Below are positions 1-9,203 of a stretch of DNA of 55,038 bases, in pieces. The DNA lies in contig DJSH01000062.1 in the NCBI GenBank assembly GCA_002440225.1, forward strand, positions 1 to 55,038, read 5' to 3'. The notes under the pieces are model-generated. The model did no database searches. It saw nothing but the letters and a program-made list of their open reading frames with translations, and was not told the DNA's origin. Both the position numbers and the translations under genes were made by a program. Position 1 is the first letter of the stretch. The number at the start of each line of letters is the position of its first letter. The stretch is from Candidatus Segatella violae (lineage in GTDB: Bacteria > Bacteroidota > Bacteroidia > Bacteroidales > Bacteroidaceae).

Positions 1-2790
1 CATATTGTTGCGGATTTTAGGTATATAGGATATAGTACTCAGACCATCAAGCCAGTTTTCTCAAAAATTATGACGATTAATTTGAAAGAAGATGTGGCGG
101 CATTATCTGAAGTCGTAGTGGTAGGCTACGGAACAATGAAAAAGTCGGATTTGACAGGCTCGGTGGCGAGTGCCAATTTGAAGGATTTTGAAAACGCTCC
201 AAATACAAATATAGCTCAAGCCTTGCAGGGTACAGTTCCTGGCTTGAATATCGGTCAAACAACCTCTGCAGGTGTCACGCCAGACATTTCCATTCGAGGT
301 GAAAATACAATTTCAGGTAACAGCAGCGTATTAGTAGTATTAGATGGAATCATCTATACCAGTTCTTTGTCTTCTATCAATCCAAACGACATCGCATCCA
401 TTGATGTTCTGAAGGACGCCAGTGCCACAGCTGTATATGGAGCCCAGGCAGCCAACGGTGTATTGTTGATTACAACCAAGAAAGGTAAGGAGGGAAAAAC
501 AAAGATTAATTTCTCTTCTTCCTATACATTCTCTAATCCTACCAAGAATCTCCGACCAATGAATAGGTCTGAGTATCTGCAATTTACAAAGGATTTCTGG
601 TATGACAAGGCTTACCAAGGACCAGACTATACCACTCCAAATCCAGATTTCAATGTGGCTGATTATTTGCCAGACACGCCTATGCTCGACAGTTCACAGC
701 CAGATGGTATTTCTGCTACCGACTATGACTGGTGGGGTGAAGGTACACAGACGGGTCATATCTTTGAGAACAGACTGAGTGCATCTGGTGGAACAGAGCG
801 CGTATCCTACCTTCTCTCTTATGAGAATACCAACCAGGCAGGATATATCAAAAACGATGACTTCAAGCGTAATAGTATCCGCATCAATTTGGATGTGACT
901 CCTAATACATGGATGAAATTTGGAGTTCAGTCGTTCGCCTCTTTCGTTAATCAAGATGGTGCGGAGCCTGGTGTATGGGCCCTGATTACCCAGAGTCCTC
1001 TGATTTCTCCTTATGATGAGAATGGTGAAATTATACCTTATCCATTCCAAACCTTGGATACAAACCCTTTTATGGGTTCTAATGTCTCGGATAAGGAACG
1101 CCACAATTATTTCTTTGCCAATGCTTATGCAGAAGTCAAACTGCCGTTGAAAGGGCTTAGTTATCGTATCAACTATGGTAACAACTATCGTATTGACAAT
1201 CACAACTATGCTAGCGTATATGGAGCAAGTTTGACGGGTGACGCTTATAAATCTCATACTGAGTATTATGATTATACGGTAGATAATATTCTCAATTACA
1301 ACGGGCAGTTTGGCAAGCATACTGTGAGTGCAACCTTGCTTTATGGAGCCAGTGAAAGAAAGTATGACACAACAAAGGCTGATGCTCAGAATTTTTCTAG
1401 ATTGACTTTGGGTTATAATGACTTGAGTCTGGGTACAAACCAATATACCACATCGGGCGCTTGGAATGAGGCTTTGCTCTATCAGATGGGGCGTGTCAAC
1501 TATAAATTTGATGATCGTTACTTGCTCACAGCTACTGTTCGCCGTGATGGTTATTCTGGTTTTGCCAAGAACAATAAGTTTGCCATTTTCCCATCAGTGG
1601 CTTTGGCTTGGAATATAAACCAAGAAAAGTTTTTCAACGTGAAGTGGGTTGATCAACTGAAGTTGAGAGCAGGTTGGGGTATTAGTGGTAACCAGACTTC
1701 TAGATACAAGTCATTGGCAAAAGTAACGATGTCTTCAGCTTATGTATTTGGTGATGGAGGCCAAACTGAAATAGGTCAGAAAGTATCTACTATGGCGAAT
1801 AGCGACTTGAAATGGGAAAAAACAGAAGGTCTCAACTTTGGTTTGGACTTTGCCGTACTCAACAGTCGTATCAATGGAACGTTGGATGTTTATTTCAATA
1901 CAACTCGTGACTTGCTCTATGATTTGGCCATCCCTACCATGACAGGTTTTAGCACTGTAAGTTCTAATATTGGTAAGTTGCGTAATAAGGGTATTGAGTT
2001 TACCGTCACTTCGCGTAACATTGTAGCCAAAGACTTTGAATGGAGTACTACTTTTAATATTTCTTCCAACTCCAACAAGATAGTATCTCTTACGGGAGAA
2101 GACAAAGATGGCGATGGAAAAGAAGATGATTTGATTGCTAGTAAACTCTTCATAGGCAAGAGCCTACAGTCTATTTATGATTATAAAATTGATGGTATCT
2201 GGCAGTTGAATGATGACATTCCTACCGGTTATCATCCTGGTAATTATCGTATTGTGGATACTGACGAAGACGGCAAAATAACCGTAGATGATAGAGTCGT
2301 CTTGGGTAAGAAAAGCCCAGCTTATCGTTTTGGTATTTTAAATAACTTTAGGTATAAATCATTCAATTTGAGCTTCTTCATCAATTCTATACAGGGTGGA
2401 CATAATGCCTATCTGCAAGCAAACTCTGAAACTTTGGTACGAGGTGATACCAATGCTCGCCGTTGGAATCGAATGAGTGAATTGGCCAAAGACTATTGGT
2501 CGCCAAGTAATCCTAATGCAACCTACTCTCGTTCTATTCAGGGAGGAAGCATTGGAGGAACTCGTTATCAGAGTCGAAGTTTCGTGCGCTTGCAAGACGT
2601 ATCCTTGAGCTATACGTTCCCGAAGGCTTGGGCTAGTTCTATTGGCTTGGAAAATCTCAATTTCTTCTTCAGTGGTAAAAACTTGATTACCATCACTAAA
2701 TGGAAGGGATGGGATCCTGAAGCTGGAAGCGGTTATTTCGGCCGCCCTGTTTTGCGTAGTTTCTCTTTTGGATTGAATTTAACACTTTAA
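1..2790 (+). CDS. SusC-like TonB-dependent outer-membrane receptor (5' end outside the window)
   Basis: The reading frame is open from base 1; the first ATG at 70 is internal. The bases before it encode RYIGYSTQT, which resembles the end of the carboxypeptidase-like regulatory domain that normally precedes the plug. The SusC signature SEVVVVGYGTMKKSDLTGSV follows at once, then the plug domain (SIRGENTI, VLVVLDGI, IDVLKDASATAVYG) and a long beta-barrel ending in a typical aromatic beta-strand (SFGLNLTL). About 929 residues are visible, so only the signal peptide and most of the N-terminal domain are missing. By family, it imports oligosaccharides through the outer membrane with TonB energy, capped by the SusD protein encoded 12 bp downstream. 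The GH115 gene further on suggests a glucuronic-acid-bearing substrate (inference). Confidence 0.95.
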   Translation, partial: HIVADFRYIGYSTQTIKPVFSKIMTINLKEDVAALSEVVVVGYGTMKKSDLTGSVASANLKDFENAPNTNIAQALQGTVPGLNIGQTTSAGVTPDISIRGENTISGNSSVLVVLDGIIYTSSLSSINPNDIASIDVLKDASATAVYGAQAANGVLLITTKKGKEGKTKINFSSSYTFSNPTKNLRPMNRSEYLQFTKDFWYDKAYQGPDYTTPNPDFNVADYLPDTPMLDSSQPDGISATDYDWWGEGTQTGHIFENRLSASGGTERVSYLLSYENTNQAGYIKNDDFKRNSIRINLDVTPNTWMKFGVQSFASFVNQDGAEPGVWALITQSPLISPYDENGEIIPYPFQTLDTNPFMGSNVSDKERHNYFFANAYAEVKLPLKGLSYRINYGNNYRIDNHNYASVYGASLTGDAYKSHTEYYDYTVDNILNYNGQFGKHTVSATLLYGASERKYDTTKADAQNFSRLTLGYNDLSLGTNQYTTSGAWNEALLYQMGRVNYKFDDRYLLTATVRRDGYSGFAKNNKFAIFPSVALAWNINQEKFFNVKWVDQLKLRAGWGISGNQTSRYKSLAKVTMSSAYVFGDGGQTEIGQKVSTMANSDLKWEKTEGLNFGLDFAVLNSRINGTLDVYFNTTRDLLYDLAIPTMTGFSTVSSNIGKLRNKGIEFTVTSRNIVAKDFEWSTTFNISSNSNKIVSLTGEDKDGDGKEDDLIASKLFIGKSLQSIYDYKIDGIWQLNDDIPTGYHPGNYRIVDTDEDGKITVDDRVVLGKKSPAYRFGILNNFRYKSFNLSFFINSIQGGHNAYLQANSETLVRGDTNARRWNRMSELAKDYWSPSNPNATYSRSIQGGSIGGTRYQSRSFVRLQDVSLSYTFPKAWASSIGLENLNFFFSGKNLITITKWKGWDPEAGSGYFGRPVLRSFSFGLNLTL

Positions 2791-2802
2791 AATTAGACAA
2801 CA

Positions 2803-4533
2803 ATGAAGAAGATTATATATTTATTCATGGCATTGAGTCTTGCCTCTTGCAATGAAAGTAAATTCTTAGAGGAGACACCGAAAGACTTCATGAGTTCTGA
2901 AAACTCATTCAGAACTGAAAATGATTTTAATATGACGGTCAACGATTTGTATGATCTTATAAGAATAGAGTTCTATGGATATGATGAAAATAAGCCAATG
3001 GACTTTATTTATGGCACTGACTTGGTGTATGATGGAGAGCCTGGTACAACTAACAGGCATGGTAATATGCTAGCAGCTTACAATCCAACAGGATCAATCG
3101 CCAGTCATCATTGGGATGCACTTTATAAGATAATCGCTGAGTCTAACACGCTTATTCATCGTTCTGCCGAAGCTACGGCTTTGAGTGATGAACTTAAGAA
3201 AAAGTTTGAGGCAAAGGGTAGATTTTTTAGAGGTATGTCTTATCGCACTTTGGCTTATCTATATGGTGGTATCCCTATAGAATTAGAAGAGGTGTCTAGT
3301 CCTAAAAACAATTATACCCGTGCTTCTAAAGAAGAAGTGTTGGCTCAGGCGGAGGCAGATGTCCTTTTTGCTGCTCAAAATCTAGAAGATATCAAGGCTG
3401 TAAAGGATGGTGAGATTTCTTCTGCCGCAGCTTATCATCTTTTGTCGGAAATCTATTTGGCAGAAGGAAAGAACCAAGAGGCTGTAGATGCAGCAAGCAA
3501 GGTGATAGGTAATCCTGCCTTGGCATTGATGAAGAATCGCTTTGGGGCGAGAATGACAGAACCTGGCGATGTATATTGGGATCTCTTTAGAAAAAATAAT
3601 CAAAATCGTGGAGCTGGTAATACCGAAGGTATTTGGGTGATACAGTTTGATACCAACGTGCCTGGTGGTGGTAGTTCCACAGCAACATTGAAGCTTACGG
3701 GCAACTATATGTTGGAGCGCCATTTCGTACCTATGGTTAGAGACGTAAAATTACCAGTTGACGGCAAGAAACTCTCTCCGTTCCATTGGCCTATTGGCGA
3801 TTATACAGGTGGTCGTGGTATTGGCTGGGGAATCTCTACTACTTATTTCTCTAATAAGATTTGGGAAGATGACTTCAAGGGTGATATTCGAAACTCTAAC
3901 TATAATTTCGTTCGTAAATTCCCTGTAAACAACAAATCGTTCATTGATGCTACAGGTATTGATACGATAGATGTGGATAATCCACCAGCAGGTTTGATTG
4001 TAGGTCAGGGTAATAGTACGACCATACCTGGCAGATATCTATATGCTTATCAGACTAAGGCTACAACTCCATTCAATCATCCTACAGAACTATACCAGAA
4101 TGCAGCCACATTCCAGTTGAAGAGCATTGCAGGAACGACTTATGTAGACCAGTATATGTTTCGTTTGTCAGAGACTTATTTGTTCAGAGCTGAGGCTTAT
4201 CTCAAATTGGGGGATAAAGACAAGGCTGCTGCTGACATCAATGTGGTGAGAGCTCGTGCCCATGCCAAACCAGTTGAGGTTTCTAAAGTAGACATCGATT
4301 ATTTGCTTGATGAGCGTATGCGTGAGTTGGGTATCGAAGAGAAACGCCGCCTTACCTTGATGCGTATGGGAAAATTGTATGACCGAGTAATGAAATGCAA
4401 TCCTTATTATGCCGACCCTAAGACCAATGGTGATGGATTAGGTATGCAAAAGACCTATGAGGTCTGGCCTATTCCTCAGTCTGCTATTGAGGCTAATAAT
4501 GGAGCTGTGTTGGAACAAAATCCTAATTATTAA
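2803..4533 (+). CDS. SusD/RagB-family surface glycan-binding lipoprotein
   Basis: A 576-residue protein with a lipoprotein signal peptide; the lipobox LASC puts the acylated Cys at residue 16. The SusD pattern is present: an N-terminal region FLEETPKDFMSSENSF, TPR-like helices containing GRFFRGMSYRTLAYLYGGIP, and a C-terminal part with YLFRAEAYLKLGDKDKAAADIN, RMRELGIEEKRR and the terminal VWPIPQSAIEANNG...QNPNY. It begins 12 bp after the SusC stop, so the two form a standard susC-susD pair. The family binds oligosaccharide at the cell surface and closes over the SusC barrel. The substrate cannot be read from the sequence; neighbouring GH115 suggests an acidic xylan-type glycan. Confidence 0.95.
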   Translation: MKKIIYLFMALSLASCNESKFLEETPKDFMSSENSFRTENDFNMTVNDLYDLIRIEFYGYDENKPMDFIYGTDLVYDGEPGTTNRHGNMLAAYNPTGSIASHHWDALYKIIAESNTLIHRSAEATALSDELKKKFEAKGRFFRGMSYRTLAYLYGGIPIELEEVSSPKNNYTRASKEEVLAQAEADVLFAAQNLEDIKAVKDGEISSAAAYHLLSEIYLAEGKNQEAVDAASKVIGNPALALMKNRFGARMTEPGDVYWDLFRKNNQNRGAGNTEGIWVIQFDTNVPGGGSSTATLKLTGNYMLERHFVPMVRDVKLPVDGKKLSPFHWPIGDYTGGRGIGWGISTTYFSNKIWEDDFKGDIRNSNYNFVRKFPVNNKSFIDATGIDTIDVDNPPAGLIVGQGNSTTIPGRYLYAYQTKATTPFNHPTELYQNAATFQLKSIAGTTYVDQYMFRLSETYLFRAEAYLKLGDKDKAAADINVVRARAHAKPVEVSKVDIDYLLDERMRELGIEEKRRLTLMRMGKLYDRVMKCNPYYADPKTNGDGLGMQKTYEVWPIPQSAIEANNGAVLEQNPNY

Positions 4534-4544
4534 TTATCTTGAAA

Positions 4545-4576
4545 GGTTAGTGCTAGTTCATAGATTAGCACTAACC
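4545..4576 (+). terminator. Hairpin between susD and GH115 gene
   Basis: The arms GGTTAGTGCTA and TAGCACTAACC are perfect 11-bp complements around a 10-nt loop, just after the susD stop. No clear T-run follows, so it may be a partial terminator or an mRNA-processing/stability element that sets different levels of SusD and the downstream enzyme. Confidence 0.55.
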
Positions 4577-4605
4577 TCTTAAAGGTCTTAAAAATTTTAT
4601 GTGAT

Positions 4606-7179
4606 ATGATTAAGAAAATAAGTTTGATGGCGAGTTTCTTGCTGATGTCGATGGTAAGCTTGGCGCAGGTACACGTGAGCGACAAAGCTTCTGCGCACGC
4701 CTTTCCGATAGCCGCCAATGGGGAGTGTGCCCCTATCTATGTATCTCCTAAAGAAAATCTCATGATGCAGAAGGTGGCTGGTATGTTTGCCAACGATGTG
4801 AAATTGGTAACTGGTATGCAGACTACAACTGTGGTCAAGAGCGACGTGAAAGGCGAAAGAGTAATCGTATTGGCTACTATTGGTAAAAATAAGTGGGTTG
4901 ATAAGTTGATTGCTAAGAAGTGCATCGATGTATCTAAGATAAAGAATGGTTGGGAGAGATATGTAATTCAAGTAGTGGATAAGCCACAGAAGGGTATCGA
5001 CCAAGCTTTGATCGTTGTTGGCAGTGATAAGCGTGGAGCAGCTTATGGCATGCTTTCCATTTCCGAGCAAATGGGCGTCTCGCCTTATTATTGGTGGGCG
5101 GATGTGCCTGTACGGCATAAGTCGGCAGTCTATCTCGCTGGTAAGGCGGTTTCTAAACAGCCCTCTATCAAGTATAGAGGATTGTTTATCAATGATGAGG
5201 ACTGGGGCTTGAAACCATGGGCATCAAATAATTTTGAAAAAGAATTGGGGGATATTGGTCCTAAAACCTATGCCAAGGTATGTGAGTTGACTCTTCGCTT
5301 GAAGGGTAATATGTTGGGACCTGCCATGCACTCTTGCACGGGTGCTTTTTATTCCCATCCAGAGAGTAAGTTGGTAGCCGATTCATTCGGTATCATCATT
5401 ACCACCTCTCATTGTGAACCTCTCTTGATTAATACCGCCTCAAAGTGGGAATGGGACACCAAGCGAGATGGGGATTGGAATTATGCTACCAATGCCAAAG
5501 CTGTACAAAAAAAAAGGAATAACCGTTTGGACATAGCCTCTCGTTTCGACAACATCTATACGATGGGTATGCGTGGCTTGCACGATGCAGGATTGAGAGG
5601 GAACCTTCCTATCGATCAACAAACGGCATTGGTAAGCCAGATCATCAAAGATCAACGAATCATGCTTACAAAACATACGGGCAAGGACATCAAGGATATC
5701 CCACAGGTTTTCTTGCCTTATAAGGAGGCTATGGATGTATATGAGAATGGCTTGAAGATACCTGATGATATTACGTTAGTTTGGGTGGACGATAACTATG
5801 GTTACATGAAGCGTGTTAGCAATCCTGCCGAGCAAAAGCGTAGCGGACACTCGGGAGTGTATTATCATCTGTCTTATCTTGGTGCTCCTCATGATTATCT
5901 ATGGTTGAACACCACTCCTCCAGTCTTGATGTATGAGGAACTGATGAAAGCTTACCGCATGGGGGCTGACCGTTATTGGTTGCTCAACGTAGGTGACATC
6001 AAACCTATGGAGTTGGGAATGAAGACTTTCTTCGATTTAGCATGGAATGTAGATGAATTTGATGTGAAGAGTATCAACCTTCATCAGAGCCAGTTCCTGG
6101 GTAGCTTATTTGGCAAAAGCTATGCACCACGCTTACAGCGTATCCTCGATACCTATTATCGTTTAGCATGGAGTCGCAAACCAGAATTTATGGGTTGGGA
6201 ACGAGAATGGGACTCTAAGGAATATACAGGGCTGAAAGATACAGAATATTCTTTCCAAAATTATAGTGAAGCTCAGAGGCGTCTTCGTGATTATGAACAG
6301 ATTTCCAATGATGTCAGGGCGTTATTGAATGAACTTCCTTATAGGCAACGTGCTTCTTTCTTTGAGATGGTGGCATTCCCTGTGATGGCTTCTTCGCAGA
6401 TGACTCGCAAGTTCTTGATGGCACAACTTAATCATGAGGAGTTTAAACTAGGCAATGTGAAAGAGGCAAATTGGGCTGCTCGTCAGTCTCGACAAGCTTT
6501 TGATAGTATTGCTTCTTTGAACAAGAAGTATAATGCCATGTTGGATGGTAAATGGAATGGTATGATGGATTTGGCACCAGGTTGGTGTGCTCTTTATCAG
6601 AAGATGCCAGAGGTAAACTATACCGAGGGTGCTGATGAAGAACCTATTGATCTTTCTGTTAAACCAGAAAAACTAGATCGTTGCTATGTGGTTGATTTGG
6701 CAAACCATAGTAATAAGGTGGAGAAGGCTGGCAATAAAATTAGTTTAGTGGAAGGTATTGGATATGATTGGAAAGCTGTTCAGTTGGGGTTGCCTTCTGG
6801 AAATACAGCTGATGCCACGAATGTGAAAGGCGACAGAATAGAATATACTCTTCCTGCAATAAATGCTGACCAAGTAGAGGTGACGCTCTATACCGTGCCT
6901 TTCTTCCCTATTTATAAAGGTAAGTCTACCAAGGTGGGCGTATCTCTTGATGGTTGTCAACCACTGGTCTTTGACAACAAATTTAAGGAGTATAGCTTGC
7001 AGTGGAAAAATCAAGTGTTAAGAAATGCGGCTGTTTCCCATTTCAAGTTTAACATTGATAAGTCAAAGTCTTCTCATGTGATTTCTCTTATCTGTGGCGA
7101 TTCTGGCATGATGGTTCAGAAAGTTGTTGTAGATTGGGGTGGTTTAAAGAAATCTTATATTGGACCTGTTGCTCAATAA
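4606..7179 (+). CDS. GH115 family glycoside hydrolase (probable xylan alpha-1,2-glucuronidase)
   Basis: 857 residues with a Sec signal peptide (hydrophobic stretch to about residue 20, likely cleavage near SLAQ), so periplasmic or exported. GH115-type segments are visible: SIKYRGLFINDEDWGLKPW, YAKVCELTLRLKGNMLGPAMH, GIIITTSHCEPLL, YTMGMRGLHDAG, a substrate-region stretch VWVDDNYGYMKR with HLSYLGAPHDYLWL, and LLNVGDIKPMELG. The C-terminal ~180 residues are predicted to be the beta-sandwich domain usual in the family. Length fits GH115. Characterised members remove glucuronic acid or its 4-O-methyl ether from xylan, including internal positions. The gene follows susC-susD on the same strand, so it belongs to that locus. 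Activity on another uronic-acid glycan cannot be excluded. Confidence 0.88.
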   Translation: MIKKISLMASFLLMSMVSLAQVHVSDKASAHAFPIAANGECAPIYVSPKENLMMQKVAGMFANDVKLVTGMQTTTVVKSDVKGERVIVLATIGKNKWVDKLIAKKCIDVSKIKNGWERYVIQVVDKPQKGIDQALIVVGSDKRGAAYGMLSISEQMGVSPYYWWADVPVRHKSAVYLAGKAVSKQPSIKYRGLFINDEDWGLKPWASNNFEKELGDIGPKTYAKVCELTLRLKGNMLGPAMHSCTGAFYSHPESKLVADSFGIIITTSHCEPLLINTASKWEWDTKRDGDWNYATNAKAVQKKRNNRLDIASRFDNIYTMGMRGLHDAGLRGNLPIDQQTALVSQIIKDQRIMLTKHTGKDIKDIPQVFLPYKEAMDVYENGLKIPDDITLVWVDDNYGYMKRVSNPAEQKRSGHSGVYYHLSYLGAPHDYLWLNTTPPVLMYEELMKAYRMGADRYWLLNVGDIKPMELGMKTFFDLAWNVDEFDVKSINLHQSQFLGSLFGKSYAPRLQRILDTYYRLAWSRKPEFMGWEREWDSKEYTGLKDTEYSFQNYSEAQRRLRDYEQISNDVRALLNELPYRQRASFFEMVAFPVMASSQMTRKFLMAQLNHEEFKLGNVKEANWAARQSRQAFDSIASLNKKYNAMLDGKWNGMMDLAPGWCALYQKMPEVNYTEGADEEPIDLSVKPEKLDRCYVVDLANHSNKVEKAGNKISLVEGIGYDWKAVQLGLPSGNTADATNVKGDRIEYTLPAINADQVEVTLYTVPFFPIYKGKSTKVGVSLDGCQPLVFDNKFKEYSLQWKNQVLRNAAVSHFKFNIDKSKSSHVISLICGDSGMMVQKVVVDWGGLKKSYIGPVAQ

Positions 7180-7294
7180 AGAATATCGGTAATAAAAACT
7201 ACTAGTAGTAATGGTAAAAATGGCCTGGTATAAAAATGCTAAGCAGATTTACACTAGGTCGTTTTTACCCTTACTTTATTCAAAAGTCTTTTCT

Positions 7295-8743
7295 CTATGC
7301 TAAGTATTGGAAGATGAGGCTTCCGTTGTATATCAGCAGGTAGAGGGCTAGCAGTCCCACGATGCCTGCCACGTATTTCCGTCCTTTGGGCATCATCTCC
7401 TTCCATACGAAGGCGATGGCGATAGGCATGGTGTAAATCCAGTGGGGCGCCATGATGTATACCTCGGTGATGCCGAAGCCCAATCCGATGTGCAACATCA
7501 TGTCGAGCCCAAAGTAGGAGAGGACGAGCCAGAGGAACTTGCTCTTCCTGCCCATCCAAATGCCTACTACGAAGAGTAGGCAGATGATGCCTTCCACGGC
7601 ATAGTTCCACCAGTGGCGGTAAGGCACGATGATGGGGCGATGACGCAATTCGTCCTCCAACAGATGGTCTTGGTGCAGCTGGATGCTCTCGCCGAAGAGG
7701 TTTTCCACGATGGTAGGGATGCGAGTGGTTGTGGCATCCGACCATCCCATGAATTCGCCCGACATGAATGGATGTCCCACTTTACGCACCATCTTCTTCT
7801 TTGCCTTAGGCTTGCTTTTCGCCGTAGAGTCGCTTAGGGTAACCTTTGGCAAAGTTATCCATCCCTTTTTGATGGAATCCATCTTCAGGGAGTCTTGTGT
7901 CTTCTTTTGTTGGGCAAGCTGTTGTTGCTGTTTGGCTTGCTCAGCCTTTTTCTTGGCTCTCAGTTCTTTCTTCTGCATCTCCTTCGGCCAAACGAATACC
8001 TTGTATTCCCATCTACAGAATCCCCAAAGCAGGGCGGCCGGCACGATGACTGCCAGCAAGAAATGCTTGGGACGGAAGAAACCTTTGCCGTTGACGAAGA
8101 GTGCGGAGAGGAATATCTTCAGTCCGTTGTTGAGCGAGGTGCCTGCCGTAAGCAAGAAGTAGAGGATGCTTTGCCATATCTTGAACTGATGATGGTTCTT
8201 CAACCTGCGTCCGGAGATGTAAAGGGCCAGGATGAGCAACATCATCGAGATGACGAAGTGGTCGGGCACGATGGAGCAAACCATCACGTAGCCGATGGAG
8301 AAGAAAAACAGGGTGAAGAGGGTTGATGCACAGCGTTGCATCTCGATGATTTCCCTGAAGATGCGATACATGAAGACGCTGCTGTAGAAGGCGCAGAACA
8401 TCTGTATGGCAACGGCGATGAATAGGGCGCAGTTGAGACCTGTAAGTTGCATGAGCCCCTGGTTGAGCAAGTATGGAATATACATATAGAACGCCAAGAG
8501 CGGATGGCGATATACATTGTATGAGGTTTCCCAGTTGCTCAATACATAGTAGGTGAGGGGATCGAAGCCAGAGATGTGGAAGTTCTTCACGAAGGTGCCA
8601 TAGTAATGGTCGCTGATGGGGGTGAACAACCCATAATAATGGGCGATGACCAGGGCGTTGAGTATGCCCAGCATGGCGATGATGCCCATGGCGAACCATT
8701 TCTCTTCTCGTTTGATCTTAAAGATGCGGAATATATTGTTCAT
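7295..8743 (-). CDS. Multi-pass membrane protein of unknown function (DUF6080-like)
   Basis: 482 residues with about ten predicted membrane segments, starting with MGIIAMLGILNALVIAHYYG. The layout of a first TM helix, an extracytoplasmic part (DHYYGTFVKNFHISGFDPLTYY) and many further helices resembles GT-C-type glycosyltransferases, but no catalytic residue can be assigned with confidence. Between the membrane segments lies a charged Lys/Gln/Ala-rich insert (KKELRAKKKAEQAKQQQQLA), probably coiled coil. I recall similar Prevotella/Bacteroides proteins under the name DUF6080, which is not verified here. Its stop lies 115 bp from the convergent GH115 gene, and the GtrA gene ends 12 bp upstream, so it is probably co-transcribed with GtrA and acts in envelope glycan or lipid modification. 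Confidence 0.7.
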   Translation of the reverse strand: MNNIFRIFKIKREEKWFAMGIIAMLGILNALVIAHYYGLFTPISDHYYGTFVKNFHISGFDPLTYYVLSNWETSYNVYRHPLLAFYMYIPYLLNQGLMQLTGLNCALFIAVAIQMFCAFYSSVFMYRIFREIIEMQRCASTLFTLFFFSIGYVMVCSIVPDHFVISMMLLILALYISGRRLKNHHQFKIWQSILYFLLTAGTSLNNGLKIFLSALFVNGKGFFRPKHFLLAVIVPAALLWGFCRWEYKVFVWPKEMQKKELRAKKKAEQAKQQQQLAQQKKTQDSLKMDSIKKGWITLPKVTLSDSTAKSKPKAKKKMVRKVGHPFMSGEFMGWSDATTTRIPTIVENLFGESIQLHQDHLLEDELRHRPIIVPYRHWWNYAVEGIICLLFVVGIWMGRKSKFLWLVLSYFGLDMMLHIGLGFGITEVYIMAPHWIYTMPIAIAFVWKEMMPKGRKYVAGIVGLLALYLLIYNGSLIFQYLA

Positions 8744-8755
8744 GATAGGATGTGT

Positions 8756-9193
8756 TTATTTCTTGAGGAAGAACCTGACGAGCAGGAAGTTGATGGGGAT
8801 GCAGATGCACAGCGTAGGTATCATCGCCCACTGCTTGGCGAGTCCCAAACCCACGAAGAGGTTGAGGCAGAGGGTCTGCATCGTATAGTTCACCACATGC
8901 GATAGGGTGAATCCCGCCCCTCGCTTGGCGTTCGCCTTTACCTTGAAGGTGTAGCGGGTGCTGGCGAAGAAGTTGAAGATGAAGCTCACGATGTATGCCA
9001 CGGTGTTGGCGGTGGTGGCGAGCGAGTGGTCGCCCATCTTGGGGATGAAGTGCGCCAGCGCAGGCATCATGGCTAGGTAGATGACGTATTGCAGCACGGT
9101 GGCTAGACCGCCCACGATGCCGAATCTTGCCACCTCGCCCAGCTTCTCCCGCTTGTCGGTGTCCATGTTGTTTATCTTGTCCTTGATATTCAT
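8756..9193 (-). CDS. GtrA-family small membrane protein
   Basis: 145 residues with four predicted TM helices and the GtrA pattern: VARFGIVGGLATVLQYVIYL near the N terminus, NTVAYIVSFIFNFFASTRYTF in the middle and a basic C-terminal end (FLLVRFFLKK). GtrA/DPMS-type proteins are thought to move polyprenyl-phosphate sugars across the membrane or assist GT-C transferases. The gene sits between a large membrane protein (12 bp) and an acyltransferase (10 bp), which suggests an operon. A link to the UbiA-type phosphoribosyltransferase at 13000-13905 is tempting because mycobacterial Rv3789, tied to arabinosyl-lipid handling, is also a GtrA protein. Confidence 0.88.
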   Translation of the reverse strand: MNIKDKINNMDTDKREKLGEVARFGIVGGLATVLQYVIYLAMMPALAHFIPKMGDHSLATTANTVAYIVSFIFNFFASTRYTFKVKANAKRGAGFTLSHVVNYTMQTLCLNLFVGLGLAKQWAMIPTLCICIPINFLLVRFFLKK

Positions 9194-9203
9194 ACGTTTT
9201 TAT

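Noticed and set aside
70..72. ATG at 70 as the start of the first SusC gene
   Set aside because: It would lack a signal peptide and begin just before the plug box; the frame is open to base 1 with recognisable domain-end sequence, so the gene is cut by the window edge.
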